From: an uncultured Clostridia bacterium
GTDB lineage: Bacteria; Bacillota; Clostridia; Oscillospirales; CAG-272
Reading direction: 5' to 3'
DNA length: 41,259 nucleotides
Assembly: GCA_946410595.1 (NCBI GenBank)
Contig: CAMKAU010000010.1
Span: 1 to 41,259 of the forward strand
Made by a program: the position numbers and the translations under genes
Notes under the pieces: model-generated
Seen by the model: only the letters and a program-made list of their open reading frames with translations
What the model was told of the DNA's origin: nothing
Database searches by the model: none
Shown: positions 1 through 7,956 of the stretch, in pieces
How positions within the stretch are numbered: position 1 is the first letter of the stretch
Layout: the number at the start of each line of letters is the position of its first letter

Positions 1-254
1 GCGGCGGACTTTCGATGTTCTTCCTGGTAGCGACCATGCTCGGTCTGTTCGGCTCTCCGATTCTGCCGTCGATCATCCGCATGGACGCGCTCAATTACTT
101 TAACTACGTTTCCATCATCACGCTGTTCGATCCAATCTCGATTCTGGACGGAACAACGGCGTTTATCTGGAAGTTCTGCATCCTCGCGGCGATCGGTTGC
201 GTGTGCTACGTCATCGGCAGCGTCCGCTTCCGCAAGAAGGATCTGCCGCTGTAA
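1..254 (+). CDS. ABC-2-type transporter permease, C-terminal fragment (5' truncated by window edge)
   Basis: Open frame from window start to stop at 254; hydrophobic C-terminal helices ending ...CVCYVIGSVRFRKKDLPL. Confidence 0.6.
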   Translation, partial: GGLSMFFLVATMLGLFGSPILPSIIRMDALNYFNYVSIITLFDPISILDGTTAFIWKFCILAAIGCVCYVIGSVRFRKKDLPL

Positions 255-295
255 AGAGCAAGAAACGTCTGAATCAACTAATGTGTCATATTAAC

Positions 296-327
296 GCACA
301 GCGGCGGGATCGATCCCGCCGCTGTGC
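296..327. repeat. 32-bp perfect palindrome GCACAGCGGCGGGATC/GATCCCGCCGCTGTGC between convergent genes (possible terminator hairpin)
   Basis: Direct reading; no strong T-tract follows on either strand. Confidence 0.7.
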
Positions 328-328
328 A

Positions 329-610
329 TTATGTAGTTCCTTTTGCGAGTGGCACGCCCGCCTCGATCATCAGCCGGACGCCGAGCCGGAAACCGCAGGA
401 GAACGCTTCAATCTCTGCGACGGAGTTCATTTCGTTCATCGCCTCGTCGTACTTTTCAAGCGTTTCCAACTGCTTGTCGGTCAGCGTTTCGCTGAGCTCA
501 TCCCGGTTTCTGCCCATCAGCGAGAGCAGGTGTTTATACCGCTTGTTCTCGGTCAGAATCGCCTCGTGCGGGTTTACGTTGCCGTACCACAGATCTTCAA
601 GCAAGGTCAT
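329..610 (-). CDS. DUF6809-like small protein
   Basis: 93 aa ORF, MTLLEDLWYGNVNPHE..., ATGA overlap with the upstream ORF. Confidence 0.65.
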   Translation of the reverse strand: MTLLEDLWYGNVNPHEAILTENKRYKHLLSLMGRNRDELSETLTDKQLETLEKYDEAMNEMNSVAEIEAFSCGFRLGVRLMIEAGVPLAKGTT

Positions 611-906
611 ACAAAGATCACCTCCCGCAGAACGATCTCTTCGGCGCGGTTTCGGATGTTATTCATGCGCCCGACCCAGTATAGCTGATCGCGGCGTTTC
701 ATCGCCTCGTCCACGCCCTCGTCCTTCGCCATTTGCTTCACCAGCTGAAAGAGCATTTCCTCCGCCTGCTCGTCCACCTCGCGGAGATAGGATTTCAGAT
801 TTCCGTTCATCCGCATCACGTTGACGACGGTGGGCTTGTTTTCTTTGAGGTACTGATAGTGCTGTTGCCCCCAGATACCTACGCTTCCGATAAAGTTTTC
901 TTTCAT
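607..906 (-). CDS. TnpV-like transposon-encoded protein
   Basis: 99 aa; GIWGQQHYQYLKENKPTVVNVMRMNGNLKSYL...WVGRMNNIRNRAEEIVLREVIFV resembles TnpV layout; RBS GGAGGCG upstream. Confidence 0.6.
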   Translation of the reverse strand: MKENFIGSVGIWGQQHYQYLKENKPTVVNVMRMNGNLKSYLREVDEQAEEMLFQLVKQMAKDEGVDEAMKRRDQLYWVGRMNNIRNRAEEIVLREVIFV

Positions 907-1001
907 AGCATTTCGCCTCCTTTGCCCACATTGTAGCGTAATTCAAAGAAAAAGACGAATATGTGAAAGGCACGAGGGGTAAATAGTTTACAAAATACGA
1001 A

Positions 1002-1029
1002 TTGACAAAAGAAAATGCGTGAGTATAAT
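1002..1029 (+). promoter_or_regulatory. Consensus sigma70-type promoter for the tRNA-like unit
   Basis: TTGACA (1002-1007), 16 nt spacer, TATAAT (1024-1029). Confidence 0.75.
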
Positions 1030-1057
1030 CGAATCAGAAGCAGGGCGTTTTTGGGGG

Positions 1058-1134
1058 TGTGTAAAGATGCCACCCGGGAGAGCGCCGCGTTCGCAACGCG
1101 GAGGTCATGGGTTCGAATCCCACCAGGTCCACCA
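1058..1134 (+). tRNA. tRNA-Ala(CGC)-like sequence with degenerate 5' half (pseudo-tRNA or tRNA-like RNA)
   Basis: Anticodon arm CCGCG-TTCGCAA-CGCGG, T-arm ATGGG-TTCGAAT-CCCAC (one mismatch) and encoded CCA present; 5' acceptor strand and 5' D-stem strand do not pair properly. Confidence 0.5.
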
Positions 1135-1143
1135 AAAAACGGA

Positions 1144-1173
1144 AAGCACCCAACGGGTGCTTTTTCGTTTTTT
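1144..1173 (+). terminator. Intrinsic terminator after the tRNA-like unit
   Basis: AAGCACCC-AAC-GGGTGCTTTTTCGTTTTTT. Confidence 0.8.
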
Positions 1174-1216
1174 GCTTGGATCAAAAGAAGGGATTCGAAG
1201 GGCGCGGAGTGAATGA

Positions 1217-1271
1217 CAGTCCGGGGGACTGTCAGAGCGCGCCCCGGCTCGCCCGCAGGCGAGGAATCCCA
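1217..1271 (+). repeat. 55-bp direct repeat, copy 1 (two hairpins)
   Basis: CAGTCCGGGGGACTGTCAGAGCGCGCCCCGGCTCGCCCGCAGGCGAGGAATCCCA; 54/55 identical to 1615-1669. Confidence 0.9.
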
Positions 1272-1283
1272 CCAGGTCCACCA
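1264..1283 (+). repeat. Second copy of the tRNA 3' end GAATCCCACCAGGTCCACCA
   Basis: Identical 20-mer to 1115-1134. Confidence 0.9.
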
Positions 1284-1284
1284 G

Positions 1285-1312
1285 AAAACCCGATGCGAAA
1301 GCATCGGGTTTT
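1285..1312 (+). terminator. Terminator-like hairpin, 12-bp stem with GAAA loop
   Basis: AAAACCCGATGC-GAAA-GCATCGGGTTTT. Confidence 0.65.
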
Positions 1313-1317
1313 CAACT

Positions 1318-1534
1318 AAATCCGTCCTTGCGGACGGGTGAAATCCGCTTCGCGGATGAAATCGCTCCCGCGAACCCCCGAAAATGAGCGAGCTCATTTT
1401 CGGGGAACCCCGGCGCGATGAAATCCGGCTCCGCCGGGTTTGAGGACGGATTTGATTTCATCGTGAGCGAAGCGAACGATTTCATCCGAGGACAATGTCC
1501 GAGGATTTCACCGTGCCGTAAGGCGCGATTTCAT
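1318..1534. repeat. Array of short hairpins separated by GATGAAATC / GATTTCATC motifs with an orientation switch
   Basis: TGAAATC at 1339, 1357, 1419; GATTTCA at 1454, 1478, 1504, 1527; hairpin CCCCGAAAATGAGC-GA-GCTCATTTTCGGGG at 1376-1405. Confidence 0.8.
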
Positions 1535-1614
1535 TTATGGCTGTTTTATCTGATATTCCCAAGACGACGCGGAGGCCGAAAAGGAGGGAGAACGCGGAGC
1601 GCTCGGAAGGCAGG

Positions 1615-1669
1615 CAGTCCGGGGGACTGTCAAAGCGCGCCCCGGCTCGCCCGCAGGCGAGGAATCCCA
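1615..1669 (+). repeat. 55-bp direct repeat, copy 2
   Basis: 54/55 identical to 1217-1271. Confidence 0.9.
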
Positions 1670-1717
1670 GCAAAAATCCTGCGCGTCAGCGCTGGATTTC
1701 GGGAAACAGGAAAGTTG

Positions 1718-1767
1718 AAAAAACAAAGCGCGCTTCTTGCCGGAAGCGCGCTTTGTTTTTGCTTTTT
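1718..1767. terminator. Bidirectional-looking intrinsic terminator downstream of pyrG
   Basis: AAAACAAAGCGCGCTTC...GGAAGCGCGCTTTGTTTTTGCTTTTTT. Confidence 0.7.
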
Positions 1768-1804
1768 TGGGCCAAAGCTGACGGGATCCGCGCCCGGCGC
1801 GGGA

Positions 1805-3415
1805 TCAAACGGTTTCCTTCCGCCGCGCGAACGCCGCGCCGATAAAGCCGAGGAAAAGCGGATGCGGCTTGTTCGGACGGGATTTGAACTCGGGATGATA
1901 CTGCACCCCGACGTAAAAGGGGCGGTCCGTGAGCTCCACCGTTTCCACGAGCAGGCCGTCCGGCGAGAGGCCGGAGAGGGTCAGCCCGCATTTTTGCAGG
2001 ATCTCCCGGTAGTCGTTGTTGAACTCGTAGCGGTGGCGGTGCCGCTCGGAGATCCGGCGGGCGCCGTAGCACTTCTCCATCGTGGTACCCGGCGCGATCT
2101 CGCAGGGGTAGGCGCCGAGGCGGAGCGTGCCGCCCTTGTCGACCTCGTCGCTCTGTCCGGGCATAAAGTCGATCACCTTATGGGCGCAGTTTTCGTCGAA
2201 CTCGCCGGAATCGGCGTCCGCGATGCCGGCGGCGTGCCGCGCGTACTCGATCACGGCGATCTGCATCCCGAGGCAGATCCCGAAGTACGGCAGCCCGTTT
2301 TCCCGCGCGTACCGCGCCGCGGTGATCATCCCTTCGATCCCGCGGCTGCCGAAGCCGCCCGGCACGATGATCCCGTCAAGCCCGCCGAGCGTTTCCGGCG
2401 CACTCTCCGGCGTCAGCGTTTCGGAATCGATCCAGTGGATCTTGATATGCGTATTGTAATGATAGCCCGCGTGGCGCATCGCCTCGGCGACCGAGAGATA
2501 GGCGTCGTGCAGGGCAACGTACTTGCCGACCAGCCCGATATGCACGGTATAGGGGCGCGATTTGATCCGTTCGACCAGCGCCGTCCAGTCGGAGAGGTCC
2601 GGCTCCGGCGCCCGGATCCCGAGCTCGCGGCAGACGACCGCGGAGAAGTTGGCTTTTTCGAGCATCAGAGGCGCTTCGTAGAGGTTCGGCAGCGTGATGT
2701 TCTCGATCACGCAGTCCCGCTTCACGTTGCAGAACAGCGCGATCTTGCCGAAGATGCTCTCCTCCAGCGGCTCGTCGCAGCGCAGGATGATGATGTTGGG
2801 GTTGACGCCCATCCCCTGCAGCTCCTTGACGGAGTGCTGGGTCGGTTTCGTTTTATGCTCCTCCGAGCCGTGGAGATACGGAACGAGGGTGACGTGGATG
2901 AAGAGACTGTTCTCCCGGCCGACCTCCAGCGAGATCTGGCGTACCGCCTCGATGAACGGCTGGGACTCGATATCGCCGATCGTGCCGCCGATCTCGGTGA
3001 TGACGACGTCGGCGTCGGAATGGTCGCCGACGTTATAGATGAACGTTTTGATCTCGTTCGTGATGTGCGGGATGATCTGAACGGTCGATCCGAGGTATTC
3101 GCCGCGGCGTTCTTTGTTCAGGACGTTCCAGAAGACTTTTCCGGTCGTGAGGTTCGAATACTTGTTCAGATCCTCGTCGATAAACCGCTCGTAGTGCCCG
3201 AGGTCGAGATCGGTCTCCGCGCCGTCCTCGGTCACGTAGACCTCGCCGTGCTGGTAGGGGCTCATCGTGCCCGGATCCACGTTGATATACGGGTCGAGCT
3301 TCTGCGCCGCCACCTTCAGCCCGCGCGCCTTCAGCAGGCGGCCGAGGGAGGCCGCGGTGATCCCCTTGCCGAGCCCGGAAACGACGCCTCCTGTCACAAA
3401 AATATACTTCGTCAT
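1805..3415 (-). CDS. pyrG: CTP synthase
   Basis: 536 aa; [32 protein letters not shown], GATase motif [18 protein letters not shown]. Confidence 0.97.
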   Translation of the reverse strand: MTKYIFVTGGVVSGLGKGITAASLGRLLKARGLKVAAQKLDPYINVDPGTMSPYQHGEVYVTEDGAETDLDLGHYERFIDEDLNKYSNLTTGKVFWNVLNKERRGEYLGSTVQIIPHITNEIKTFIYNVGDHSDADVVITEIGGTIGDIESQPFIEAVRQISLEVGRENSLFIHVTLVPYLHGSEEHKTKPTQHSVKELQGMGVNPNIIILRCDEPLEESIFGKIALFCNVKRDCVIENITLPNLYEAPLMLEKANFSAVVCRELGIRAPEPDLSDWTALVERIKSRPYTVHIGLVGKYVALHDAYLSVAEAMRHAGYHYNTHIKIHWIDSETLTPESAPETLGGLDGIIVPGGFGSRGIEGMITAARYARENGLPYFGICLGMQIAVIEYARHAAGIADADSGEFDENCAHKVIDFMPGQSDEVDKGGTLRLGAYPCEIAPGTTMEKCYGARRISERHRHRYEFNNDYREILQKCGLTLSGLSPDGLLVETVELTDRPFYVGVQYHPEFKSRPNKPHPLFLGFIGAAFARRKETV

Positions 3416-3469
3416 CTGTTTTCACCTCGTTTCGTTGATTCTGTTCGGTTGATCGGATGATACGGTTAT

Positions 3470-3503
3470 CAGTTAAAAACTAAAAACTTACAACTTATAA
3501 CTG
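3470..3503. repeat. AT-rich heptamer-repeat element with inverted ends CAGTTA/TAACTG
   Basis: Minus strand CAG-TTATAAG-TTGTAAG-TTTTTAG-TTTTTAA-CTG. Confidence 0.6.
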
Positions 3504-3523
3504 ATTTTCGCTGCGCGAAAATC
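3503..3523. repeat. Hairpin GATTTTCGC-TGC-GCGAAAATC overlapping the guaA stop codon
   Basis: Perfect 9-bp stem. Confidence 0.7.
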
Positions 3524-5048
3524 ATTCCCACTCAACGGTTGCCGGGGGTTTGGAGGTAATATCGTACACGACTCTCGTGATCCCTTTTACCTCGTTTGTG
3601 ATCCTGCCGCTCGCCGCCGCGAGGACCTCGTAGGGCAGCCGGGACCACTCCGCCGTCATAAAGTCGTCTGTGGTGACGGCGCGGAGCGCGAGGGTATAGC
3701 CGTAGGTTCTCGCGTCTCCCATCACGCCCACGCTTTTCGTATCGGTGATCACGGCGAAATACTGATTGGTCCGGACGCCGGCGCGATCGACCTCCTCGCG
3801 GAAGATCGCGTCCGCTTCCCGCAGGATCCCGAGTTTTTCCTTTGTGATCTCGCCGATCACGCGCACGGCCAGCCCGGGACCCGGGAAGGGCTGCCGCCAG
3901 ACGAGCTCGCGCGGCAGACCGAGCTTTTCCCCGACCTCCCGTACCTCGTCCTTGAAAAGCTCCCGCAGCGGCTCGACGATCCGCTCAAAGGAGATCACCG
4001 AGGGCAGACCGCCCACGTTATGGTGGCTTTTGATCACGGCGGAGTCCCCTTTTCCGCTCTCGATCACGTCGGGATAGATGGTCCCCTGCGCGAGGCAGTC
4101 GAGCTTGCCGAGCTTGCGGGACTCCTCCTCAAAGACGCGGATGAACTCCTCGCCGATGATATGGCGTTTTTCCTCCGGGTCGGTAACGCCCGCAAGACGG
4201 GAAAGGAAGCGTTCTTCGGCATGGACGCGGATCACGTTGACCCCGAGCTTTCCGCCGATTTCCTTTTCGATCGCGTCGCCCTCGTTTTTGCGCATCAGGC
4301 CGTGATCGACGAAGACGCAGACGAGGTTTTCGCCGATCGCCTTATGCAAAAGGACCGCCGCCACCGAGGAATCCACGCCGCCGGAGAGCGCAAGCAGGAC
4401 CCGCTTGCCCCGCAGCTCCTCCCGGTAACGCGCGACGGCCGTTCCGATAAAGTCGTCCATCCGCCAGTCCGCGCGGCAGCCGCACACGTCAAAGAGAAAA
4501 CGGGAGAGGATCTGCGTTCCGTATTCGGTATGCGTGACCTCCGGATGGAACTGCACGCCGTAGAGCTTTCTCTTTTCGTCGCTCATCGCCGCGCAGGGGC
4601 AGCTCTCCGTCTCCGCCGTGACAAAAAAGCCGGGCGGCGTTTTTTTGACGTAATCGGTATGGCTCATCCAGCAGATACTTTTCTCCGGGACGGAACGGAA
4701 GAGCGCGCCGCCGCGGACCGTCAGCTCCGCTTTGCCGTATTCGCTGCCGCCCTCCGCCGGCGCGACGGTCCCGCCCGCCAGATACGCGAGGAGCTGATGC
4801 CCGTAGCAGATCCCGAGGATCGGGATCCCGAGCTCCAGCACGGCGGGGTCGAAACGCGGAGAGGCGGGATCCGCCACGCTGTTCGGCCCTCCGGTGAAGA
4901 TGATGCCGCGATACCCCGCGGAGAGGATCCCCGCGCAGTCGATCTTGCCGTACGGAACGATCTCGGCGTAGACCTTCTGCGCGCGGACGCGGCGGGCGAT
5001 CAGCTGATTGTACTGACCGCCGAAATCCAGAACGAGTATCTTATCCAT
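3522..5048 (-). CDS. guaA: GMP synthase (glutamine-hydrolysing)
   Basis: 508 aa; [37 protein letters not shown]-terminal [11 protein letters not shown]. Confidence 0.97.
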   Translation of the reverse strand: MDKILVLDFGGQYNQLIARRVRAQKVYAEIVPYGKIDCAGILSAGYRGIIFTGGPNSVADPASPRFDPAVLELGIPILGICYGHQLLAYLAGGTVAPAEGGSEYGKAELTVRGGALFRSVPEKSICWMSHTDYVKKTPPGFFVTAETESCPCAAMSDEKRKLYGVQFHPEVTHTEYGTQILSRFLFDVCGCRADWRMDDFIGTAVARYREELRGKRVLLALSGGVDSSVAAVLLHKAIGENLVCVFVDHGLMRKNEGDAIEKEIGGKLGVNVIRVHAEERFLSRLAGVTDPEEKRHIIGEEFIRVFEEESRKLGKLDCLAQGTIYPDVIESGKGDSAVIKSHHNVGGLPSVISFERIVEPLRELFKDEVREVGEKLGLPRELVWRQPFPGPGLAVRVIGEITKEKLGILREADAIFREEVDRAGVRTNQYFAVITDTKSVGVMGDARTYGYTLALRAVTTDDFMTAEWSRLPYEVLAAASGRITNEVKGITRVVYDITSKPPATVEWE

Positions 5049-5057
5049 CGTTTTTCC

Positions 5058-6476
5058 TCACAGTTCGATCTGATCACGGATCTCTCCGGCGTCCCCGAGA
5101 TACGGCCGGATCTTTTCCAGAAACGCCGTGACCTGCCGCTCGCAGCGGCCGACGTAGCGGCCGGGGGCGAGCGTTTGTTTGATCTCTTCCTCCGTCAGCC
5201 GGAACGCGCTTTCCCCCGCCAGCAGCTCCGGCAGACGGCACGGCTCGCCGTTTTTCATCTTTGCCGTAGCTTCCATCGAACAGCGGCGGATCGCCTCGTG
5301 CGTTTTCTGGCGGTCCCCGCCGCGCTTGACGTTCTCCATCATCAGGTTTTCCGTCGCCAGAAACGGCAGGTAGTCGTCGAGCGACTTTTGGATGATCTTT
5401 TCGTTCACGACGAGGCCGGACACGACGTTTTCGGCGAGCCGCGCCACGGCGTCCGCGCAAAGGAAGCCCTCCGGCAGGGAGATGCGGCGGTTTGCGGAGT
5501 CGTCGAGCGTCCGCTCAAGCCACTGGGAAGCGGCGGTGGCGGAGGCGTTGGCGGCGTTTGCCATCAGATAGCGGGAAAGCGAGCAGATCCGCTCGCAGCG
5601 CATCGGATTTCTCTTGTAGGGCATGGCGGACGAGCCGATCTGGCTCTCCTCAAACGGCTCCTCAAGCTGCCGGTCGTGCTGCAGGAGCCGGATATCGCTT
5701 GCCATCCGGTAAAAGGTCTCGCCGACGGACGCGAGCGCGTGCAGGATCCCGGAGTCGAGCTTGCGGGGATAGGTCTGTCCGCAGACGTCGAAGCAGGCGT
5801 CAAAGCCGAACTCGGCCGCGATCCTCCGGTTCATTTCGTCGATCTTCTCCTCGTCGCCGCCGAAGAGCTCGAGGAAGCTCGCTTCCGTCCCCGTCGTCCC
5901 CCGGCAGCCGAGAAACCGGATCCGCTTCAAAACGAAGTCGATCTCGTCGATGTCGGAGACGACGTCCTGCATCCACAGGGTCGCGCGTTTCCCGACCGTG
6001 ACCGGCTGCGCCGGCTGATAATGGGTATAGCCGAGCGTCGGCAGCGCCTTATACCGCCCGGCAAATCCGGCGAGAGCCGCCAGAACGGCGGAAAGCTCCG
6101 CGCGGATCCTTTGCAGCGCCTCCCGGTAGAGGATGAGATCCGCGTTGTCGGTCACGTAGCAGCTCGTCGCGCCGAGGTGGAGGATCCCCGCGGCGGAGGG
6201 CGCGGCCTTTCCGTAGGCGTAGATATGCGCCATCACGTCGTGGCGGACCTCTTTTTCTCGCGCGGCGACGATATCGTAATCAATATCCGTGATATGCGCC
6301 TCGAGCTCCGCGATCTGCTCCTCCGTGATCGGCAGGCCGAGCTCTTTTTCCGCGCGGGCGAGCGCGGCCCAGAGCCGCCTCCACGTCTGATAGCGCGTAT
6401 CCGGCGAAAAGAGCCGGAGCATCTCCTCCGAAGCGTAGCGCGACGAAAGCGGCGATTCGTATCTGTCCTTGCTCAT
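5058..6476 (-). CDS. purB: Adenylosuccinate lyase
   Basis: 472 aa; signature GSSAMPYKRNPMRCE. Confidence 0.96.
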   Translation of the reverse strand: MSKDRYESPLSSRYASEEMLRLFSPDTRYQTWRRLWAALARAEKELGLPITEEQIAELEAHITDIDYDIVAAREKEVRHDVMAHIYAYGKAAPSAAGILHLGATSCYVTDNADLILYREALQRIRAELSAVLAALAGFAGRYKALPTLGYTHYQPAQPVTVGKRATLWMQDVVSDIDEIDFVLKRIRFLGCRGTTGTEASFLELFGGDEEKIDEMNRRIAAEFGFDACFDVCGQTYPRKLDSGILHALASVGETFYRMASDIRLLQHDRQLEEPFEESQIGSSAMPYKRNPMRCERICSLSRYLMANAANASATAASQWLERTLDDSANRRISLPEGFLCADAVARLAENVVSGLVVNEKIIQKSLDDYLPFLATENLMMENVKRGGDRQKTHEAIRRCSMEATAKMKNGEPCRLPELLAGESAFRLTEEEIKQTLAPGRYVGRCERQVTAFLEKIRPYLGDAGEIRDQIEL

Positions 6477-6486
6477 AGCGGCCCCC

Positions 6487-7761
6487 TTATCGGATGATGA
6501 TGCTGTCGCGCTCCGGCCCGACCGAAACGTAGGCGATATGACAGCCGATCTTCTCTTCGGTAAACTCCACGTACCGCCGCGCCGCCTCGGGCAGATCGCC
6601 GAAGCGCCGGCAGCCGGAGATGTCCGCGCCCCAGCCGGGCAGCGTTTCGAATACCGGTTTTGCGCGCGCGAGCGCCGCCGGGAAGGGGAACTCGTCCGTC
6701 TGTCTGCCGTCCAGCAGATAATGCGTGCAGACGGGGATCTCTTTCATATAGGAGAGCACGTCCAGCTTGGTGAGCGCGATAGCGGTGGCCGCCTGGACCT
6801 GAACGCCGTAGCGGGTGGCGACGAGGTCGAGCGGTCCGACGCGGCGCGGTCTGCCGGTCTTGGCGCCGTATTCGCCGCCCGCTTCGCGCAGTCTCTCCGC
6901 CTCCTCCCCGAACCATTCGCAGGTAAAGGGTCCCTCTCCGACGCAGGTGGAATACGCCTTGACGACGCCGATAACCTCCCCGATCTTCACCGAGGGGCAG
7001 CCGGACCCGATCGGGGCGTACGCCGCCGTCGTGTTCGACGAGGTGGTGTAGGGGACGATCCCGAAATCCAGATCCCGCAGCGAGCCGAGCTGCGCCTCAA
7101 AGAGGATCTTTTTTCCCTCCTGCTGCGCGTTCCGGAGGAGCTTGCCCGTGTCCGTGATATAGGTCTTGATCTTCTCCGCGTACCGCGAAAGCCACCTTTC
7201 AAGGTCGCTCATCGCGTACGGCTTTGCGCCGTAGACGCGCGTCAGCGTCAGGTTTTTCCACTCCAGAAGGTCCACGAGATGGCGCTTCAGTTCGTCGGGA
7301 TAGAAGAGCTCGCCCGCGAGGACCGTTTTTTTCTGGTATTTATCCGAATAAAAGGGCGCGATCCCCTGCTTTGTCGAGCCGTATTTCTTATCGGCCAGCC
7401 GGGCTTCCTCCAGCGCGTCCAGTTCTCTGTGCCACGGTAAAAGAAGCGAGGCGCGGTCGCTGATCTTCAGATTGTTTTCGTCTATTCTTACGCCCTTTTC
7501 GGCGACGGTCCCGATCTCCGCCAGCAGATTTTCGGGGTCGAGCGCCACGCCGTTGCCGAGGACGTTTACGACGTTTTTGCGGAAGACGCCGGACGGCAGC
7601 AGGTGCAGCGCGAATTTCCCGTATTCGTTGATCACGGTATGCCCGGCGTTCCCGCCTCCCTGATAGCGGACGACGACGTCGTAGTCCGCCGTCAGAAGAT
7701 CGACCATCCGGCCTTTTCCCTCGTCGCCCCAGTTGATCCCGACGATCGCGCAGTTGCTCAT
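6487..7761 (-). CDS. purA: Adenylosuccinate synthetase
   Basis: Start set at MSNCAIVGINWGDEGKGRMVDLL (7761) with upstream AGGAAA; ORF-track start at 7920 is upstream read-through. Confidence 0.95.
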   Translation of the reverse strand: MSNCAIVGINWGDEGKGRMVDLLTADYDVVVRYQGGGNAGHTVINEYGKFALHLLPSGVFRKNVVNVLGNGVALDPENLLAEIGTVAEKGVRIDENNLKISDRASLLLPWHRELDALEEARLADKKYGSTKQGIAPFYSDKYQKKTVLAGELFYPDELKRHLVDLLEWKNLTLTRVYGAKPYAMSDLERWLSRYAEKIKTYITDTGKLLRNAQQEGKKILFEAQLGSLRDLDFGIVPYTTSSNTTAAYAPIGSGCPSVKIGEVIGVVKAYSTCVGEGPFTCEWFGEEAERLREAGGEYGAKTGRPRRVGPLDLVATRYGVQVQAATAIALTKLDVLSYMKEIPVCTHYLLDGRQTDEFPFPAALARAKPVFETLPGWGADISGCRRFGDLPEAARRYVEFTEEKIGCHIAYVSVGPERDSIIIR

Positions 7762-7884
7762 GGTTTTTTTCCTTTCATATGCGTTTGCGTAATATGATCC
7801 AAAAAAGGATAGGAAGCTCGCAAAGATACGGCGCGGCGTACGCCGCGGGATCAACCCCGTATCCAGGAGGAACTTCCCGTGAGC
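7762..7884 (-). promoter_or_regulatory. Structured 5' leader of purA (nested GC-rich hairpins)
   Basis: GATACGG...CCGTATC arms enclosing GCGGCGTACGCCGC between the promoter and purA. Confidence 0.5.
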
Positions 7885-7913
7885 ATTATAGCACGGCGGG
7901 AGAGAAAACGCAA
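7885..7913 (-). promoter_or_regulatory. Predicted purA promoter
   Basis: Minus strand TTGCGT, 17 nt, TATAAT. Confidence 0.65.
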
Positions 7914-7956
7914 GCGGCAACCGGGCGTTCCGCGAGAAAAATCTTCTTTTTCCGCG

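Noticed and set aside
903-1397. 164 aa minus-strand ORF containing GGPGGIRTHDLRVANAALS
   Set aside because: Familiar spurious translation of the antisense strand of a tRNA.
1318-1534. CRISPR array
   Set aside because: Repeats are only about 7-9 bp, spacers are palindromic, orientation flips and no cas genes are present.
1418-3460. 680 aa plus-strand ORF
   Set aside because: Starts in the repeat array and runs antisense through pyrG.
4020-6497. 825 aa plus-strand ORF
   Set aside because: Antisense to guaA and purB; no recognisable motifs.
6487-7920. Extended purA start at 7920
   Set aside because: The extra N-terminus covers the promoter and leader; conserved purA start is MSNCAIVGINWGDEGKG at 7761.
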